Part shown: in pieces, positions 25,498 through 34,808 of the stretch
Position numbering within the stretch: the stretch's first letter is position 1
How the letters are laid out: the number at the start of each line of letters is the position of its first letter
Source of the DNA: Baekduia soli
Lineage (GTDB): Bacteria; Actinomycetota; Thermoleophilia; Solirubrobacterales; Solirubrobacteraceae
Length of the DNA stretch: 64,000 bases
Direction: 5' to 3'
Assembly (NCBI RefSeq): GCF_007970665.1
Contig: NZ_CP042430.1
Coordinates: forward strand, 2,294,001-2,358,000
The notes under the pieces: generated by a model
Databases searched by the model: none
What the model was told of the DNA's origin: nothing
The model's input: the letters and a program-made list of their open reading frames with translations, nothing else
Translations under genes and position numbers: made by a program

Positions 25498-26835
25498 ATG
25501 ACCGAGCAGCCGCGCACCGTCGAGGACGTCAAGGCGATCGTGGATGAGCACAACCTGCGCTTCATCCGCTTCTGGTTCACCGACATCCTGGGGCAGCTCA
25601 AGTCGTTCTCGATCAACGCGGGCGAGCTCGACGACGCGTTCGCCAACGGGATGGGCTTCGACGGCTCCTCCATCACGGGCTTCAACGCGATCGAGGAGTC
25701 CGACATGGTCGCCATGCCCGACCCCAGCACGTTCGCGATCCTTCCGTGGCGCCCGGAGGAGCAGGGCGTCGGACGCGTGTTCTGCGACGTCCTGACCCCC
25801 GAGCAGACCCCGTACGAAGGCGACCCGCGACACGTGCTGCGCCGGGCGCTGGAGCGCATGCGGCAGATGGGCTTCGACACGTTCAACGTCGGGCCCGAGC
25901 TCGAGTACTTCCTCTTCAAGGACAAGAACGGCACCGAGGTCCTCGACGAGGGCGGCTATTTCGACCTCACGACGCTGGACGCCGGCTCCGACGTGCGCCG
26001 CGAGACGGTCATCGCGCTCGAGCAGCTGGGCATCCACGTGGAGTACTCCCACCACGAGGTCGGCCCGTCCCAGCACGAGGTCGACATGCGCTACGCCGAT
26101 GCGCTGAAGATGGCCGACGACTGCATGACGTACCGAATCACGGTCAAGGAGTACGCCATGAAGTACGGCTGGCATGCCACGTTCATGCCCAAGCCGCTCT
26201 TCGGCGAGAACGGCTCGGGCATGCACACGCACATGAGCCTGTTCAAGGGCGGCTCCAACGCGATGTTCGACCCCGACGACCCGTACTTCTTGTCCGACGT
26301 CGGCAAGGCCTTCATCGCCGGCCAGCTCAAGCACGCGCGTGAGCTGAGCTCGATCTTCGCCCAGTGGGTCAACTCCTACAAGCGACTCGTGCCCGGCTAC
26401 GAGGCCCCGGTCTACGTGGCGTGGAGCCGGCGCAACCGCAGCGCGCTGGTCCGCGTTCCGCTCTACCACCCCGGCAAGGAGCGCGGGACCCGGATGGAGC
26501 TGCGCTGCCCCGACCCGGCCTGCAACCCCTACCTGACGTTCGCGGCGCTGCTGCAGGCGGGCCTGGAGGGCATCGAGAAGGGCTACGAGCTGCCCGAGCC
26601 GATGGAGAAGAACCTGTACCACCTGTCGCCCGACGAGCGCCGGCGGCTGGGCATCGAGCAGCTCCCCGAGACGCTCGGCGAGGCCGTCGAGCTCACTGCC
26701 GAGTCCGAGCTCGTGTTGCGCACGCTCGGCGAGCACATGTTCAACCGCTTCGTCGAGATCAAGCGCCAGGAGTGGGAGGACTACCGGGTGCAGGTCACCC
26801 AGTGGGAACTGGACCGCTACCTGCCCGTCCTGTAG
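25498..26835 (+). CDS. glnA: Glutamine synthetase, type I (alpha-like)
   Basis: Makes glutamine from glutamate, ammonia and ATP. 445 residues, the short GSI-alpha length found in Firmicutes and some Actinobacteria. Key blocks: FWFTDILGQLKSF, MGFDGSSITGF, VGPELEYFLF (metal-binding Glu), HHEVGPSQHEVDM, NGSGMHTHMSLF (His of the ammonium site), RNRSALVRVP and RMELRCPDPACNPYL. The region that carries the adenylylated Tyr in GSI-beta reads MEKNLYHLSPDE: a Tyr is present, but the 25-residue beta-type insertion is absent, so regulation by GlnE is doubtful. Its 3' end overlaps the convergent MMPL gene by 41 bp. Confidence 0.96.
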   Translation: MTEQPRTVEDVKAIVDEHNLRFIRFWFTDILGQLKSFSINAGELDDAFANGMGFDGSSITGFNAIEESDMVAMPDPSTFAILPWRPEEQGVGRVFCDVLTPEQTPYEGDPRHVLRRALERMRQMGFDTFNVGPELEYFLFKDKNGTEVLDEGGYFDLTTLDAGSDVRRETVIALEQLGIHVEYSHHEVGPSQHEVDMRYADALKMADDCMTYRITVKEYAMKYGWHATFMPKPLFGENGSGMHTHMSLFKGGSNAMFDPDDPYFLSDVGKAFIAGQLKHARELSSIFAQWVNSYKRLVPGYEAPVYVAWSRRNRSALVRVPLYHPGKERGTRMELRCPDPACNPYLTFAALLQAGLEGIEKGYELPEPMEKNLYHLSPDERRRLGIEQLPETLGEAVELTAESELVLRTLGEHMFNRFVEIKRQEWEDYRVQVTQWELDRYLPVL

Positions 26836-28906
26836 CGCCCCGGTCCTCGCCCGCCAGCGCCGACGGCCACCACGCCCGCGGCCCGATCCGCAGCACGAGC
26901 GCGGGGACCAGCACCGACCGCACGAGGAACGTGTCCAGCAGGACGCCGAAGGCGATCGTGAAGCCCAGCTCGGTGAGGAACACGAGCGGCAGCACCGCGA
27001 GCACCGAGAACGTGCCCGCCAGAACGATGCCCGCCGACGTGATGACCCCGCCGGTGACCGCCAGGCCGCGCAGCATGCCCTCGCGCGTCCCGAGCCGCAT
27101 GGCCTCCTCGCGCACGCGCGCCATGAGGAAGATGTTGTAGTCCACGCCCAGCGCTACGAGGAAGATGAAGGCGAACAGCGGCAGCGACGGGTCGCTGCCC
27201 GGGAACCCGAAGATCACGTCGAACACGAGCGCCGACAGCCCGAGGGACGCGGCGAAGCTCAGCACCACGGTGGCGATGAGCAGCAGGGGCGCCACGATCG
27301 CGCGCAGCAGCAGGCCGAGGATGACGAACACGATCAGCAGGGTCAGCGGCACGAGCAGCCGCGTGTCCTGCGCCGAGGCGGCGCGCAGGTCGTGCTCCAC
27401 TGCGCTCGGCCCGCCGACGAGCGCCCGCGGGTCGGCCGAGCGCGCCGCCGCGCGGATCTTCGGCACCAGGTCGTAGGCCTGCTTGGCGTAGGGATCGACC
27501 GTCAGCGCCGCCGCCAGCAGCGTCCCCTCGGGTCCGCGGGCGCCGGTCGGGCGCACCTGGGCGACGCCGTCGACGCGCTGCACGGCCGCGACGACCGCCG
27601 CCACCCGGGCCGCGTCGCGAACGACGATGTCGGTCGGGGCGCTGGCGCCCGCGGGGAACGCCGCAGCGATGAGCTTCTGGCCGTCGACGGACTCGACGCG
27701 GTCGCGGAACGAGCTGGACTGCGTCAGGCCGTCGGAGAAGTTCAGCAGGCCGAAGCACATGACGGCCAGCAGCGCGGTCGTGGCCAGCGCCACGCGGCCG
27801 GGGCGCGCGGCGACGCGTTCGCCGATGCGCCGCCAGGCGCCGTGCGTGGCGTCGGTGCCCCTGTCGCCGACGTGCGGCACGTAGGGCCAGAACGGCCGGC
27901 GGCCGACGATGACCAGCAGCGCGGGCAGGAAGGTCATCTGCGAGACGAGCGCGACGAGGATGCCCATCGCGCCGATCGGCCCCAGGCCCGACGTGCCGTT
28001 GACCTTGGCCAGCGAGAGCGACAGCAGCCCGATCGACACCGTCAGCGCCGAGGCCACGATCGCGGGGCCGGCCGTGCTCAGCGCCCGGGCCATGGCCACG
28101 TGGCGGTCCTCCTCGTGGCGCAGCTCCTCGCGGTAGCGCGCCACGAGCAGCAGCGCGTAGTCGGTCCCCGCCCCGAGCACGAGCACGGAGAGGATCGACG
28201 AGGACTGGCCGTTGACGGTCACCCCGAGCTGGGTCAGCCCGTAGCCCGCGGCCCGGGAGACCAGCTCGCCGAAGCCGACGGCCAGCAACGGGAAGAACCA
28301 GAAGAACGGGCTGCGGTAGATGATGATCAACAGCACGAGGACCAGCAGCACCGCCGCGCCGATCAGCGTGCCGTTGATGCCCTCGAACACCTTGATCGCG
28401 TCGGCGCTGAAGCCCGCCGGCCCGGTGACCTTGACCACGAGGCCGCCGCGGTCGCCGCTGACGAGCGAGCGGTAGCGCTCGACGGGGTCGCGGATCGTGC
28501 TGCCCTTGCCGTTGCCCTTCAGCGAGTTGACGATGAGCGCCGTGCTGCCGTCCTGCGACAGCGTGGGCGCCGAGAACCGCGTGGCCTGCGGGAACTCCGG
28601 GCCCGTCGCGTCCAGCCGGCGCACGTCGGCCGCGATGCGGGCGCGGTCGGCGGCGGCCAGCCCCTCGCGGCGCTGGTACACGATGACGGTCGCGGCGCGC
28701 TCGCCGCCCTGCAGGCGCTTGGTGACGGCCAGGGCCTTCGTCGACTCCGCCGAGCCGGGCAGGAACGACGTCGACTCGTTCTTCTCGGCGGCGGAGAACT
28801 TCGAGGGCAGCTGCGCGGCGGAGACCGCGAAGATCGCGACGATCCAGACGGCGAAGACGATCCACTTCGCGCGGCGGCCGGCGGGAAGGGTGAGGAACCT
28901 GGTCAT
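26795..28906 (-). CDS. MMPL-family RND transporter
   Basis: 703 residues, two repeats of a transmembrane helix, a large extracytoplasmic loop and a bundle of 5 helices, as in mycobacterial MmpL and other lipid/drug RND exporters. The N-terminal helix is IVFAVWIVAIFAVSA. Proton-relay Asp in GAGTDYALLLVARYREEL (first bundle) and GVDYNIFLMARVREE (second bundle) are the hallmark GxxxDY motifs. The start is ATG 28906 (MTRFLTLP); an extended frame upstream would run into the neighbouring gene. The extracytoplasmic loops are short compared with MmpL3. Cargo unknown. Its C-terminus overlaps the glnA end on the other strand. Confidence 0.93.
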   Translation of the reverse strand: MTRFLTLPAGRRAKWIVFAVWIVAIFAVSAAQLPSKFSAAEKNESTSFLPGSAESTKALAVTKRLQGGERAATVIVYQRREGLAAADRARIAADVRRLDATGPEFPQATRFSAPTLSQDGSTALIVNSLKGNGKGSTIRDPVERYRSLVSGDRGGLVVKVTGPAGFSADAIKVFEGINGTLIGAAVLLVLVLLIIIYRSPFFWFFPLLAVGFGELVSRAAGYGLTQLGVTVNGQSSSILSVLVLGAGTDYALLLVARYREELRHEEDRHVAMARALSTAGPAIVASALTVSIGLLSLSLAKVNGTSGLGPIGAMGILVALVSQMTFLPALLVIVGRRPFWPYVPHVGDRGTDATHGAWRRIGERVAARPGRVALATTALLAVMCFGLLNFSDGLTQSSSFRDRVESVDGQKLIAAAFPAGASAPTDIVVRDAARVAAVVAAVQRVDGVAQVRPTGARGPEGTLLAAALTVDPYAKQAYDLVPKIRAAARSADPRALVGGPSAVEHDLRAASAQDTRLLVPLTLLIVFVILGLLLRAIVAPLLLIATVVLSFAASLGLSALVFDVIFGFPGSDPSLPLFAFIFLVALGVDYNIFLMARVREEAMRLGTREGMLRGLAVTGGVITSAGIVLAGTFSVLAVLPLVFLTELGFTIAFGVLLDTFLVRSVLVPALVLRIGPRAWWPSALAGEDRGATGRAGSGPVPTG

Positions 28907-28917
28907 GTCCTCTGGGA

Positions 28918-30933
28918 CTACGGACCGAGCAGGTCCCGCAGTTCTCCGGCATCGGTCACGGGCATGCGGCAGGCGAAACGCTCGCACACGTAGGCCGCCG
29001 CCCGCCCGCCCATGCCCACGCGCCCGTCCATGAGCGTCACGCCGTCACCGGGCGGCCCGGCGAGCACGATCCCGGGCCGCAGGCGCTCGCGCACGACGGC
29101 GGCCAGCGCGGCGACGCCCTCCTCGTCGCCGGCCAGCGCCACCTCCCGTCCGGGCCCCACGAGCAGGTCGAGGGCCACGAGCGCGTGGGCGAAGGCCTGG
29201 GGGTGGCGTCCCGGCAGCGGCCCGAGCAGGCGCAGGTGCGACGCGGCCGCGGCGCGGAGGCGGTCCTCGCCGGTCAGCGCGGCGAGCCGCAGCAGGCCCA
29301 CGGCCGCCGAGGAGGACCCGGAGGGGATCGGCGCGTCCTCGAGGTCGCGGCGGCGCACGATGAGCCGCTCGTGGTCGGACGAGGTCGCGAAGAAGCCGCC
29401 GTCCTCGGGGTCGGCGAAGCGGTCGAGGATCGCGTCGGCGACCGTGCGGGCCTCGGCGAACCACCGCGGGTCGAACGTCGCCTCGTACAGCGCCAGCAGC
29501 GCCTCGAGCAGGAATGCGTGGTCCTCGAGGTAGGCGTTGAGCTTGGCCTCGCCGTCCTTGTAGGTGCGCAGCAGGCGCCCGTCGCCGTCGCGCAGCCGCT
29601 CCAGGACGAAGGCCGCGCCCTGAACGGCCACGTCGACCAGGTCGGGGCGGCCGAGCACCGCGCCGGCCTCGGCGAAGGCGTGGATGGCCAGGGCGTTCCA
29701 GGCGGCCAGGCGCTTGTCGTCGAGGCCCGGGCGCACGCGTCCGGCGCGGGCCTGCTGCAGCGCGTCGCGGATGCGGTCGCGCTGGGCCGCCGGCGGCTGC
29801 GGGCCGCGCGCGGTGAGCACGTTCAGGCCCGGCTGGGGGTGGTGGGGATCGGCGAAGTTGCCCTCGGGCGTGGCGCCGAGCCATGCGATGGCGGCCGGCG
29901 CGTCGTCGCCGAGCACGTCCTGCAGCTCGGCGACCGTCCACACGTAGTACTGCCCCTCGACGCCCTCGCTGTCGGCGTCCAGCGCGCTGAGGAAGCCGCC
30001 CTCGGGGCCGCGCAGCTCACGTGCCACGAAGGCCAGCGTGCGCTCGCAGACCTCGCGCAGGGCCGGGTCGCCGGTCATGAGCCACCCGTGCAGGTAGGCC
30101 CGGGCCAGCAGCGCGTTGTCGTACAACATCTTCTCGAAGTGCGGCACGGTCCACGTCGCGTCGACGGCGTAGCGGGCGAAGCCGCCGCCGACCTGGTCGG
30201 CCATGCCGCCCGCCGCCATCGCACGCAGCGTCGCGGCGGCCATGTCACCGGCCTTGGCCGCCCATGAGCCGCCGCGCGCCGCGCGGGCCCAGAGGAACAT
30301 GAGCGTGCTGGAGGGCGGGAACTTCGGCGCCCCGCCGAATCCGCCGTGCTCGGCGTCGAAGGCCGCACGCAGGTTGCGCACCGCGTCGTCGAGCGCCTCG
30401 GGGCCGGGCTCGTCGGCGGACGGGCGCAGCGCCGAGCTGCGGCCGAGGCGCTCGGCCATCTGCGCGCCCTGCGCGAGGACCTCGTCGCGGTGGTCGCGCC
30501 AGGCCTCGGCGATGGCCTCCAGGACGGCCGACCACGCGGGCATGCCCTGGCGCGGCTGCGGCGGGAAGTACGTGCCGCCGTAGAACGGCACCTGCTCGGG
30601 AGTCAGGAAGACGTTCAGGGGCCAGCCGCCGTGGCCCGTCATGGTCTGCACGGCCTCCATCGCGATCGCGTCGAGGTCGGGCCGCTCCTCGCGATCGACC
30701 TTGACGCAGACGAAGTGCTCGTTCATGAGCGCGGCGACGGCCGGGTCCTCGAAGGACTCGCGCTCCATGACGTGGCACCAGTGGCAGGCCGAGTAGCCGA
30801 TGGACACCAGCAGCGGCCGGTCCAGAGTCCGCGCGAGCTCGAGCGCCTCCGGCCCCCAGGGCCTCCAGTCGACCGGATTGTCGCGGTGCTGGAGGAGGTA
30901 GGGGGAGGTCTCGGACGCCAGGGCGTTGGCCAT
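28918..30933 (-). CDS. Thioredoxin-domain DUF255 protein (YyaL/SSP411 family)
   Basis: 671 residues, usual length for the family. The N-terminal thioredoxin-like domain begins [20 protein letters not shown] and contains the diagnostic [15 protein letters not shown] (CxxC) followed by [12 protein letters not shown] and [11 protein letters not shown]. The C-terminal two thirds form an (alpha/alpha)6 barrel like N-acylglucosamine 2-epimerase ([32 protein letters not shown]). Widely conserved but without a firmly established reaction. It starts at ATG 30933, 24 bp after the hydrolase stop on the same strand, and ends 12 bp before the MMPL start; the three genes may be cotranscribed. Confidence 0.95.
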   Translation of the reverse strand: MANALASETSPYLLQHRDNPVDWRPWGPEALELARTLDRPLLVSIGYSACHWCHVMERESFEDPAVAALMNEHFVCVKVDREERPDLDAIAMEAVQTMTGHGGWPLNVFLTPEQVPFYGGTYFPPQPRQGMPAWSAVLEAIAEAWRDHRDEVLAQGAQMAERLGRSSALRPSADEPGPEALDDAVRNLRAAFDAEHGGFGGAPKFPPSSTLMFLWARAARGGSWAAKAGDMAAATLRAMAAGGMADQVGGGFARYAVDATWTVPHFEKMLYDNALLARAYLHGWLMTGDPALREVCERTLAFVARELRGPEGGFLSALDADSEGVEGQYYVWTVAELQDVLGDDAPAAIAWLGATPEGNFADPHHPQPGLNVLTARGPQPPAAQRDRIRDALQQARAGRVRPGLDDKRLAAWNALAIHAFAEAGAVLGRPDLVDVAVQGAAFVLERLRDGDGRLLRTYKDGEAKLNAYLEDHAFLLEALLALYEATFDPRWFAEARTVADAILDRFADPEDGGFFATSSDHERLIVRRRDLEDAPIPSGSSSAAVGLLRLAALTGEDRLRAAAASHLRLLGPLPGRHPQAFAHALVALDLLVGPGREVALAGDEEGVAALAAVVRERLRPGIVLAGPPGDGVTLMDGRVGMGGRAAAYVCERFACRMPVTDAGELRDLLGP

Positions 30934-30957
30934 GGCGCCCGAGGCTATCGATGGGCG

Positions 30958-32844
30958 CTACCCGCCCAGACGAGGCTGAGCGAGCACGCGGACCAGCGAC
31001 GGCAGGCGGTCGCGCAGCGCGGCGGACACGGCGAACCTGACCTTCTTGCCGCCCAGGCGGCCGGTGACCGCGCCGTTCTTGGTGATCGTCAGCGTCCCGG
31101 CCGCGGTGCCGCCGCCGTGGACCGACAGCCGGGCATTGCCGTCGACGTCCGACGTGCCGCTGACCACGACGCCCGGCACGTACTGGTAGGAGCGCAGGCG
31201 GAACGTGCTGCCGGTCACCGTGGCGCCGCCGCCGCGCAGGCCGGCCACGCGCCGCGGCGCCGTCCCGAGCGCAAGCGCGTCGCCGATGATCTGGCGCCGC
31301 GCGTCGGTCACCGTCGCGGCCGCCGTGACGATCGTCTTGCGCACGACGCCCTTGGCGGCGATCTGCGACAGGCGCGTCGGCGGGCGCGGGGTGGGCCTGA
31401 ACGGGTTGGCGGTGGCCGGGCAGGCGCCGGGCACCTGGCCGGCGGCGAACGCGGCCAGCGAGTCCTTCGCGCAGGTCGACTGGTCGCTGCCCAGCACGGA
31501 GTGGCCCGTGTTGGGGATCTCGACGACGGCGGCCCCCGGGATGCGCGCGGGCACCTGGGCGGCGTCCTCGAACGGCGTGCGCAGGTCCATCTGGCCGTCG
31601 AGCACGAGCGTCGGCACCTGCGGCAGCGGGCCGGGCGGCGCGGGCGCGGGGCTCTGGTCGGGCCAGCCGAGGCAGTAGGGGATCGGGCCGCCCTGCAGTG
31701 CGGCCTTCGGCGAGAACGGCCCGAGCTGGGCGCGCGGGATCTGGTTGGCGGCGGCGGTGACCTCCGTGGCGCGCTGCTCGGTGCTCGCCGTGCGCGTCCA
31801 CGGGAAGGCGGCCTCCTCGCACGTCGTGGCCAGGAACAGCGCGTCGCTGTCGCCGCCGGCGCTCTGGAAGCCGGTGGTGAGGCCCTCGGAGCGCACGCTG
31901 AGGCGCAGCAGCGGCGCGGCGTCGCCGCGCAGCGCGGCGCGCATCGACCCGGGCAGCTCGGCGCGCAGCGTCGGGTTGAGGTCGCCCGCGAGCAGGATGT
32001 CGAGCAGGCCGGTCTGGTTCATCGAATAGGCCGCGCGCCGGCCCGAGGTGAGCACGATCCTGCCGCGCAGCGGGCTCTTGCGCAGCTTGGCGGCCATGCG
32101 GGTCAGGTCGCCGGTGACGTCGGGGGTGGCCCGGGCGCACGCGCGGTTGGCGCACAGCTCGCGCAACACCCGGGGCGCGGTGGACAGCGTGGAGCGCTGG
32201 AACGGGTCGGGCCCCTCGGGGAGCACGACGCTGTCGAGGATCAGGGCCGACACGTTGGCCGGGTGGGCCGCGGCGTAGGCCAGCGCCACCTTCGTGCCGT
32301 AGCTGACCCCGAAGAGCACGAGCTTGTCGTAGCCCCCGGCGACGCGCAGCGCCTCGATGTCCTCGACGGAGTCCGGCGTCTTGTAGGACCCGCGCGCGGG
32401 GCCCAGCTGCGCGGCGCAGCTGGCCGCGGTGCTCAGCAGGGAGCTGCGCTGGTGCAGGGCGTTGCAGTCCAGCCCGCCCGACAGGCCGGTCCCGCGCTGG
32501 TCGAAGACGAGCAGGTCGCGGGTGGCGATCTCGGGCGCCAGCACCGTGGCGAAGTCCGGGGCCAGCGGCAGCGCGGCCTGGCCGGGGCCGCCGGCGAGCG
32601 CGACGACGGCCTCCCGGTTGGGATTGGAGGCCGCGGGCACGCGCGAGACGGCGAGGGAGATCGTGCCGGGCACGGCGCCCGTGCGGTCCAGGGGCACGCC
32701 GACCGTCGCGCACTCGAAGCCCGCGGTCGCGCACGGCGCCCACGGGATGGCGGCCTGGGCCGTCGACGTCCCGGCCAGGGCGGCCAGCGAGAGCATGGCC
32801 GCGAGCAGCATGCGGGCGGGAACGGATCGGCGGAGCGCGGGCAT
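30958..32844 (-). CDS. Secreted alpha/beta hydrolase, tripeptidyl-aminopeptidase-like (TAP-like C-terminus)
   Basis: 628 residues. Signal peptide RRSVPARMLLAAMLSLAALA with a likely AxA cleavage (TAQAAIPW). The hydrolase core shows the oxyanion region VVALAGGPGQAALP, LLVFDQRGTGLSGGLDC, the nucleophile elbow LFGVSYGTKVAL (Ser), the acid in LVLDGQMDLRTPFED and His in IPNTGHSVLG. Streptomyces tripeptidyl aminopeptidases and proline iminopeptidases are the closest characterised relatives. After residue ~490 there is an extra C-terminal beta-rich region (TITKNGAVTGRLGGKKVRF) not needed for the hydrolase fold. Translation from ATG 32844; a perfect 16-bp palindrome lies just upstream. Confidence 0.9.
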   Translation of the reverse strand: MPALRRSVPARMLLAAMLSLAALAGTSTAQAAIPWAPCATAGFECATVGVPLDRTGAVPGTISLAVSRVPAASNPNREAVVALAGGPGQAALPLAPDFATVLAPEIATRDLLVFDQRGTGLSGGLDCNALHQRSSLLSTAASCAAQLGPARGSYKTPDSVEDIEALRVAGGYDKLVLFGVSYGTKVALAYAAAHPANVSALILDSVVLPEGPDPFQRSTLSTAPRVLRELCANRACARATPDVTGDLTRMAAKLRKSPLRGRIVLTSGRRAAYSMNQTGLLDILLAGDLNPTLRAELPGSMRAALRGDAAPLLRLSVRSEGLTTGFQSAGGDSDALFLATTCEEAAFPWTRTASTEQRATEVTAAANQIPRAQLGPFSPKAALQGGPIPYCLGWPDQSPAPAPPGPLPQVPTLVLDGQMDLRTPFEDAAQVPARIPGAAVVEIPNTGHSVLGSDQSTCAKDSLAAFAAGQVPGACPATANPFRPTPRPPTRLSQIAAKGVVRKTIVTAAATVTDARRQIIGDALALGTAPRRVAGLRGGGATVTGSTFRLRSYQYVPGVVVSGTSDVDGNARLSVHGGGTAAGTLTITKNGAVTGRLGGKKVRFAVSAALRDRLPSLVRVLAQPRLGG

Positions 32845-32850
32845 GAGGCG

Positions 32851-32866
32851 CGGACGGTACCGTCCG
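32851..32866. promoter_or_regulatory. 16-bp perfect palindrome in a divergent promoter
   Basis: CGGACGGTACCGTCCG is fully self-complementary. It lies between the hydrolase start (32844, minus) and the RidA start (32899, plus), 6 nt upstream of the hydrolase ATG. This is the size and symmetry of a dimeric regulator operator. The regulator is not obvious among its neighbours. Confidence 0.55.
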
Positions 32867-32898
32867 TACCCGATTCCCGTCGAAGAGGAGAAGCGCCG

Positions 32899-33288
32899 GT
32901 GTCCGTGAACCGCAAGCCCATCACCGCCTCCGGGGCCCCGGCCGCGGTGGGCCCCTACAGCCACGCGGTGCAGTCCGGGGGCCACCTGTTCCTCTCGGGC
33001 CAGGTCCCGCTCGATCCGGCCACCGGCGAGCTCGTCGGCGGCGGCGTCGGCGCCCAGACGCGCCGGTGCCTGGAGAACCTGCAGGCCGTGTGCGCGGCCG
33101 CCGGCGCCGAGCTGTCGGACGCCGTGCGCTGTGGGATCTACGTCACCGACATGGGGTCCTTCGCCGAGGTCAACGAGGCCTACGCGACGTTCTTTCCCTC
33201 CGGCCCGCCCGCGCGGTCGACGATCGGGGTCGCGGCGCTGCCGCTCGGCGCCCAGGTCGAGATCGACGCGATCGTCGCGGTGGGCTGA
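32899..33288 (+). CDS. ridA: RidA family (YjgF/YER057c/UK114) enamine/imine deaminase
   Basis: 129 residues, one RidA domain. Hydrolyses reactive 2-aminoacrylate and related enamines released by PLP dehydratases, protecting other PLP enzymes. Motifs: ASGAPAAVGPYSHAVQSGG, LFLSGQVPLDPATGELV, NLQAVCAAAGA and the C-terminal RSTIGVAALPLGAQVEIDAI, with the substrate-anchoring Arg in PARSTIGV. GTG 32899 follows AAGAGGAGAAG, a good ribosome site. The next gene is threonine deaminase, whose product is the natural RidA substrate, a functionally sensible pair. Confidence 0.95.
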   Translation: MSVNRKPITASGAPAAVGPYSHAVQSGGHLFLSGQVPLDPATGELVGGGVGAQTRRCLENLQAVCAAAGAELSDAVRCGIYVTDMGSFAEVNEAYATFFPSGPPARSTIGVAALPLGAQVEIDAIVAVG

Positions 33289-33300
33289 GGCCGGTCGCCG

Positions 33301-34545
33301 ATGTCGGCCACCGGATCGCGATCCGTCGACGCGCAGGACGTCGCGCGCGCCCGGGCGGCCATCGGCGACATCGTGCGCCACACGCCGGTCCTGCCCTCGG
33401 CCACGCTGACCGAGCTGGGCGGCCAGGTCATGCTGAAGGCCGAGAGCCTGCAGCGCACCGGCGCGTTCAAGATCCGCGGCGCGCTGAGCAAGCTGGCCGC
33501 GCTCGGCGACGGCTGCGCGGCCGGGGTCGTGTGCGGCAGCGCGGGCAACCACGCCCAGGCCCTCGCGCTGGCCGCGCGCGAGCGCGGCGTGCCGTGCGAC
33601 GTCTACATGCCCGAGGGCGCCCCGATCGCCAAGGTCGAGGCGACGACCGCCCTGGGCGCGCGCGTGATCCTGACGGGCACGTCGGTCGACGACTGCCTCG
33701 TGGCCGCCCGGCAGCGCGCGCAGCACGGCGGCCTGGCGTTCGTGCACCCGTTCGACGACCCCGACGTCGTCGCCGGCCAGGGGACGCTCGGCCTCGAGCT
33801 GCTGGAGGACCTGCCCGACCTGGCGACGGTCATCGTGCCCGTCGGGGGCGGCGGGCTGGCCAGCGGCGTGGCGATCGCGGTCAAGTCCGCCCGGCCCGAG
33901 GTGCGCGTCGTCGGGGTGCAGGTCGCCAGTTGCGCGGCCTACCCCGCGTCGCTGAAGGCCGGGCATCCGATCGCGGTCGACAGCGCGCTGACGATCGCCG
34001 ACGGCATCGCGGTCAAGCGCCCCGGCGACCTGACGCTCGCGCTCATCTCCGAGTGGCTCGATGACCTGGTGGTCGTCGGGGAGGACGAGGTCGCCGAGGC
34101 GATGGTCCTGCTCATGGAGAAGGCCAAGCTCGTCGTGGAGGGCGCCGGCGCGGTCGGCGTCGCCGCGCTGCTCGGCGGCGAGGTCACCGCCGCCGAGACC
34201 GGGAGCACGTGCGTGATCCTCAGCGGCGGCAACGTCGATGCGGGCCTGCTGGCCACCGTCGCCCGCCGCCACGAGACCGAGATGGGCCGCCGCATGGTGC
34301 TCATGACGCGCGTGCCCGACCGCCCGGGCGCGCTGGCGCGCCTGCTGGACTGCGTGGCGGCGACGGGCGCCAACATCGTCGACGTCGCCCACCTGCGCGA
34401 GGGCATCGACCTCCACGTGCGCGAGACCGGCGTGCAGCTGACGATCGAGACGCGCTCGCGCGAGCACGCCGACGCCGTGGTCGAGGCCGTGCGCCGCGAG
34501 GGCTACGGGGTCTCGCGCCACATCGGCGCGGGCCAGGACGCATGA
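33301..34545 (+). CDS. ilvA: Threonine ammonia-lyase (threonine dehydratase) with C-terminal ACT domain
   Basis: PLP enzyme making 2-oxobutanoate and ammonia from threonine. 414 residues. The PLP lysine lies in LQRTGAFKIRGALSKL; the phosphate-binding Gly-rich loop is VPVGGGGLASGVA, and CGSAGNHAQALALAA is the second PLP region. The C-terminal ~85 residues form one ACT-like domain (MTRVPDRPGALARLLDCVAA), as in the short IlvA/TdcB-like enzymes of Gram-positives. Biosynthetic versus catabolic role cannot be settled here. Starts 12 nt after ridA; its stop overlaps the next small gene (ATGA). Confidence 0.94.
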   Translation: MSATGSRSVDAQDVARARAAIGDIVRHTPVLPSATLTELGGQVMLKAESLQRTGAFKIRGALSKLAALGDGCAAGVVCGSAGNHAQALALAARERGVPCDVYMPEGAPIAKVEATTALGARVILTGTSVDDCLVAARQRAQHGGLAFVHPFDDPDVVAGQGTLGLELLEDLPDLATVIVPVGGGGLASGVAIAVKSARPEVRVVGVQVASCAAYPASLKAGHPIAVDSALTIADGIAVKRPGDLTLALISEWLDDLVVVGEDEVAEAMVLLMEKAKLVVEGAGAVGVAALLGGEVTAAETGSTCVILSGGNVDAGLLATVARRHETEMGRRMVLMTRVPDRPGALARLLDCVAATGANIVDVAHLREGIDLHVRETGVQLTIETRSREHADAVVEAVRREGYGVSRHIGAGQDA

Positions 34546-34802
34546 GCCGCCGCGATCTCGCCCACGTCCTCTCCGCGCTGTGGCGCAGCTCGGGCGGCGC
34601 CGCGGGCGTCGCGGTGCCCGTCGCCGAGGTCGACCGCGGGATCGGGCGGGGGCGCGACGACATGCGCACGCCGCTGGACCTCGCCGCGCTCGCGGCCGAC
34701 GGCCTCGTCGCCGAGGCGCCCGGGGGCTGGGCCCTCACGGACGCCGGCGTCCAGCGCCTGGCCGACGACGACGCGCTGTCGCGGCCCGGCGGCGGCCTCT
34801 GA
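34542..34802 (+). CDS. Small winged-helix-like protein coupled to threonine deaminase
   Basis: 86 residues beginning at ATG 34542, which overlaps the ilvA stop by 4 nt. The pattern RDLAHVLSALWRSSGGAAGV, TPLDLAALAADGLVAEAPGG and WALTDAGVQRLADDDAL is what a MarR/PadR-like winged helix without extra domains looks like (helix, helix, wing). No DNA-binding helix stands out clearly, so regulator status is tentative. It could also be a protein-interaction subunit. Conserved coupling in related genomes would support function. Confidence 0.65.
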   Translation: MSRRDLAHVLSALWRSSGGAAGVAVPVAEVDRGIGRGRDDMRTPLDLAALAADGLVAEAPGGWALTDAGVQRLADDDALSRPGGGL

Positions 34803-34808
34803 GGCGCC

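Noticed and set aside
30958-34521. A 1187-codon minus-strand frame covering hydrolase, ridA and ilvA
   Set aside because: The part above 32844 is antisense to RidA and threonine deaminase, both clear genes. The hydrolase signal peptide begins at 32844.
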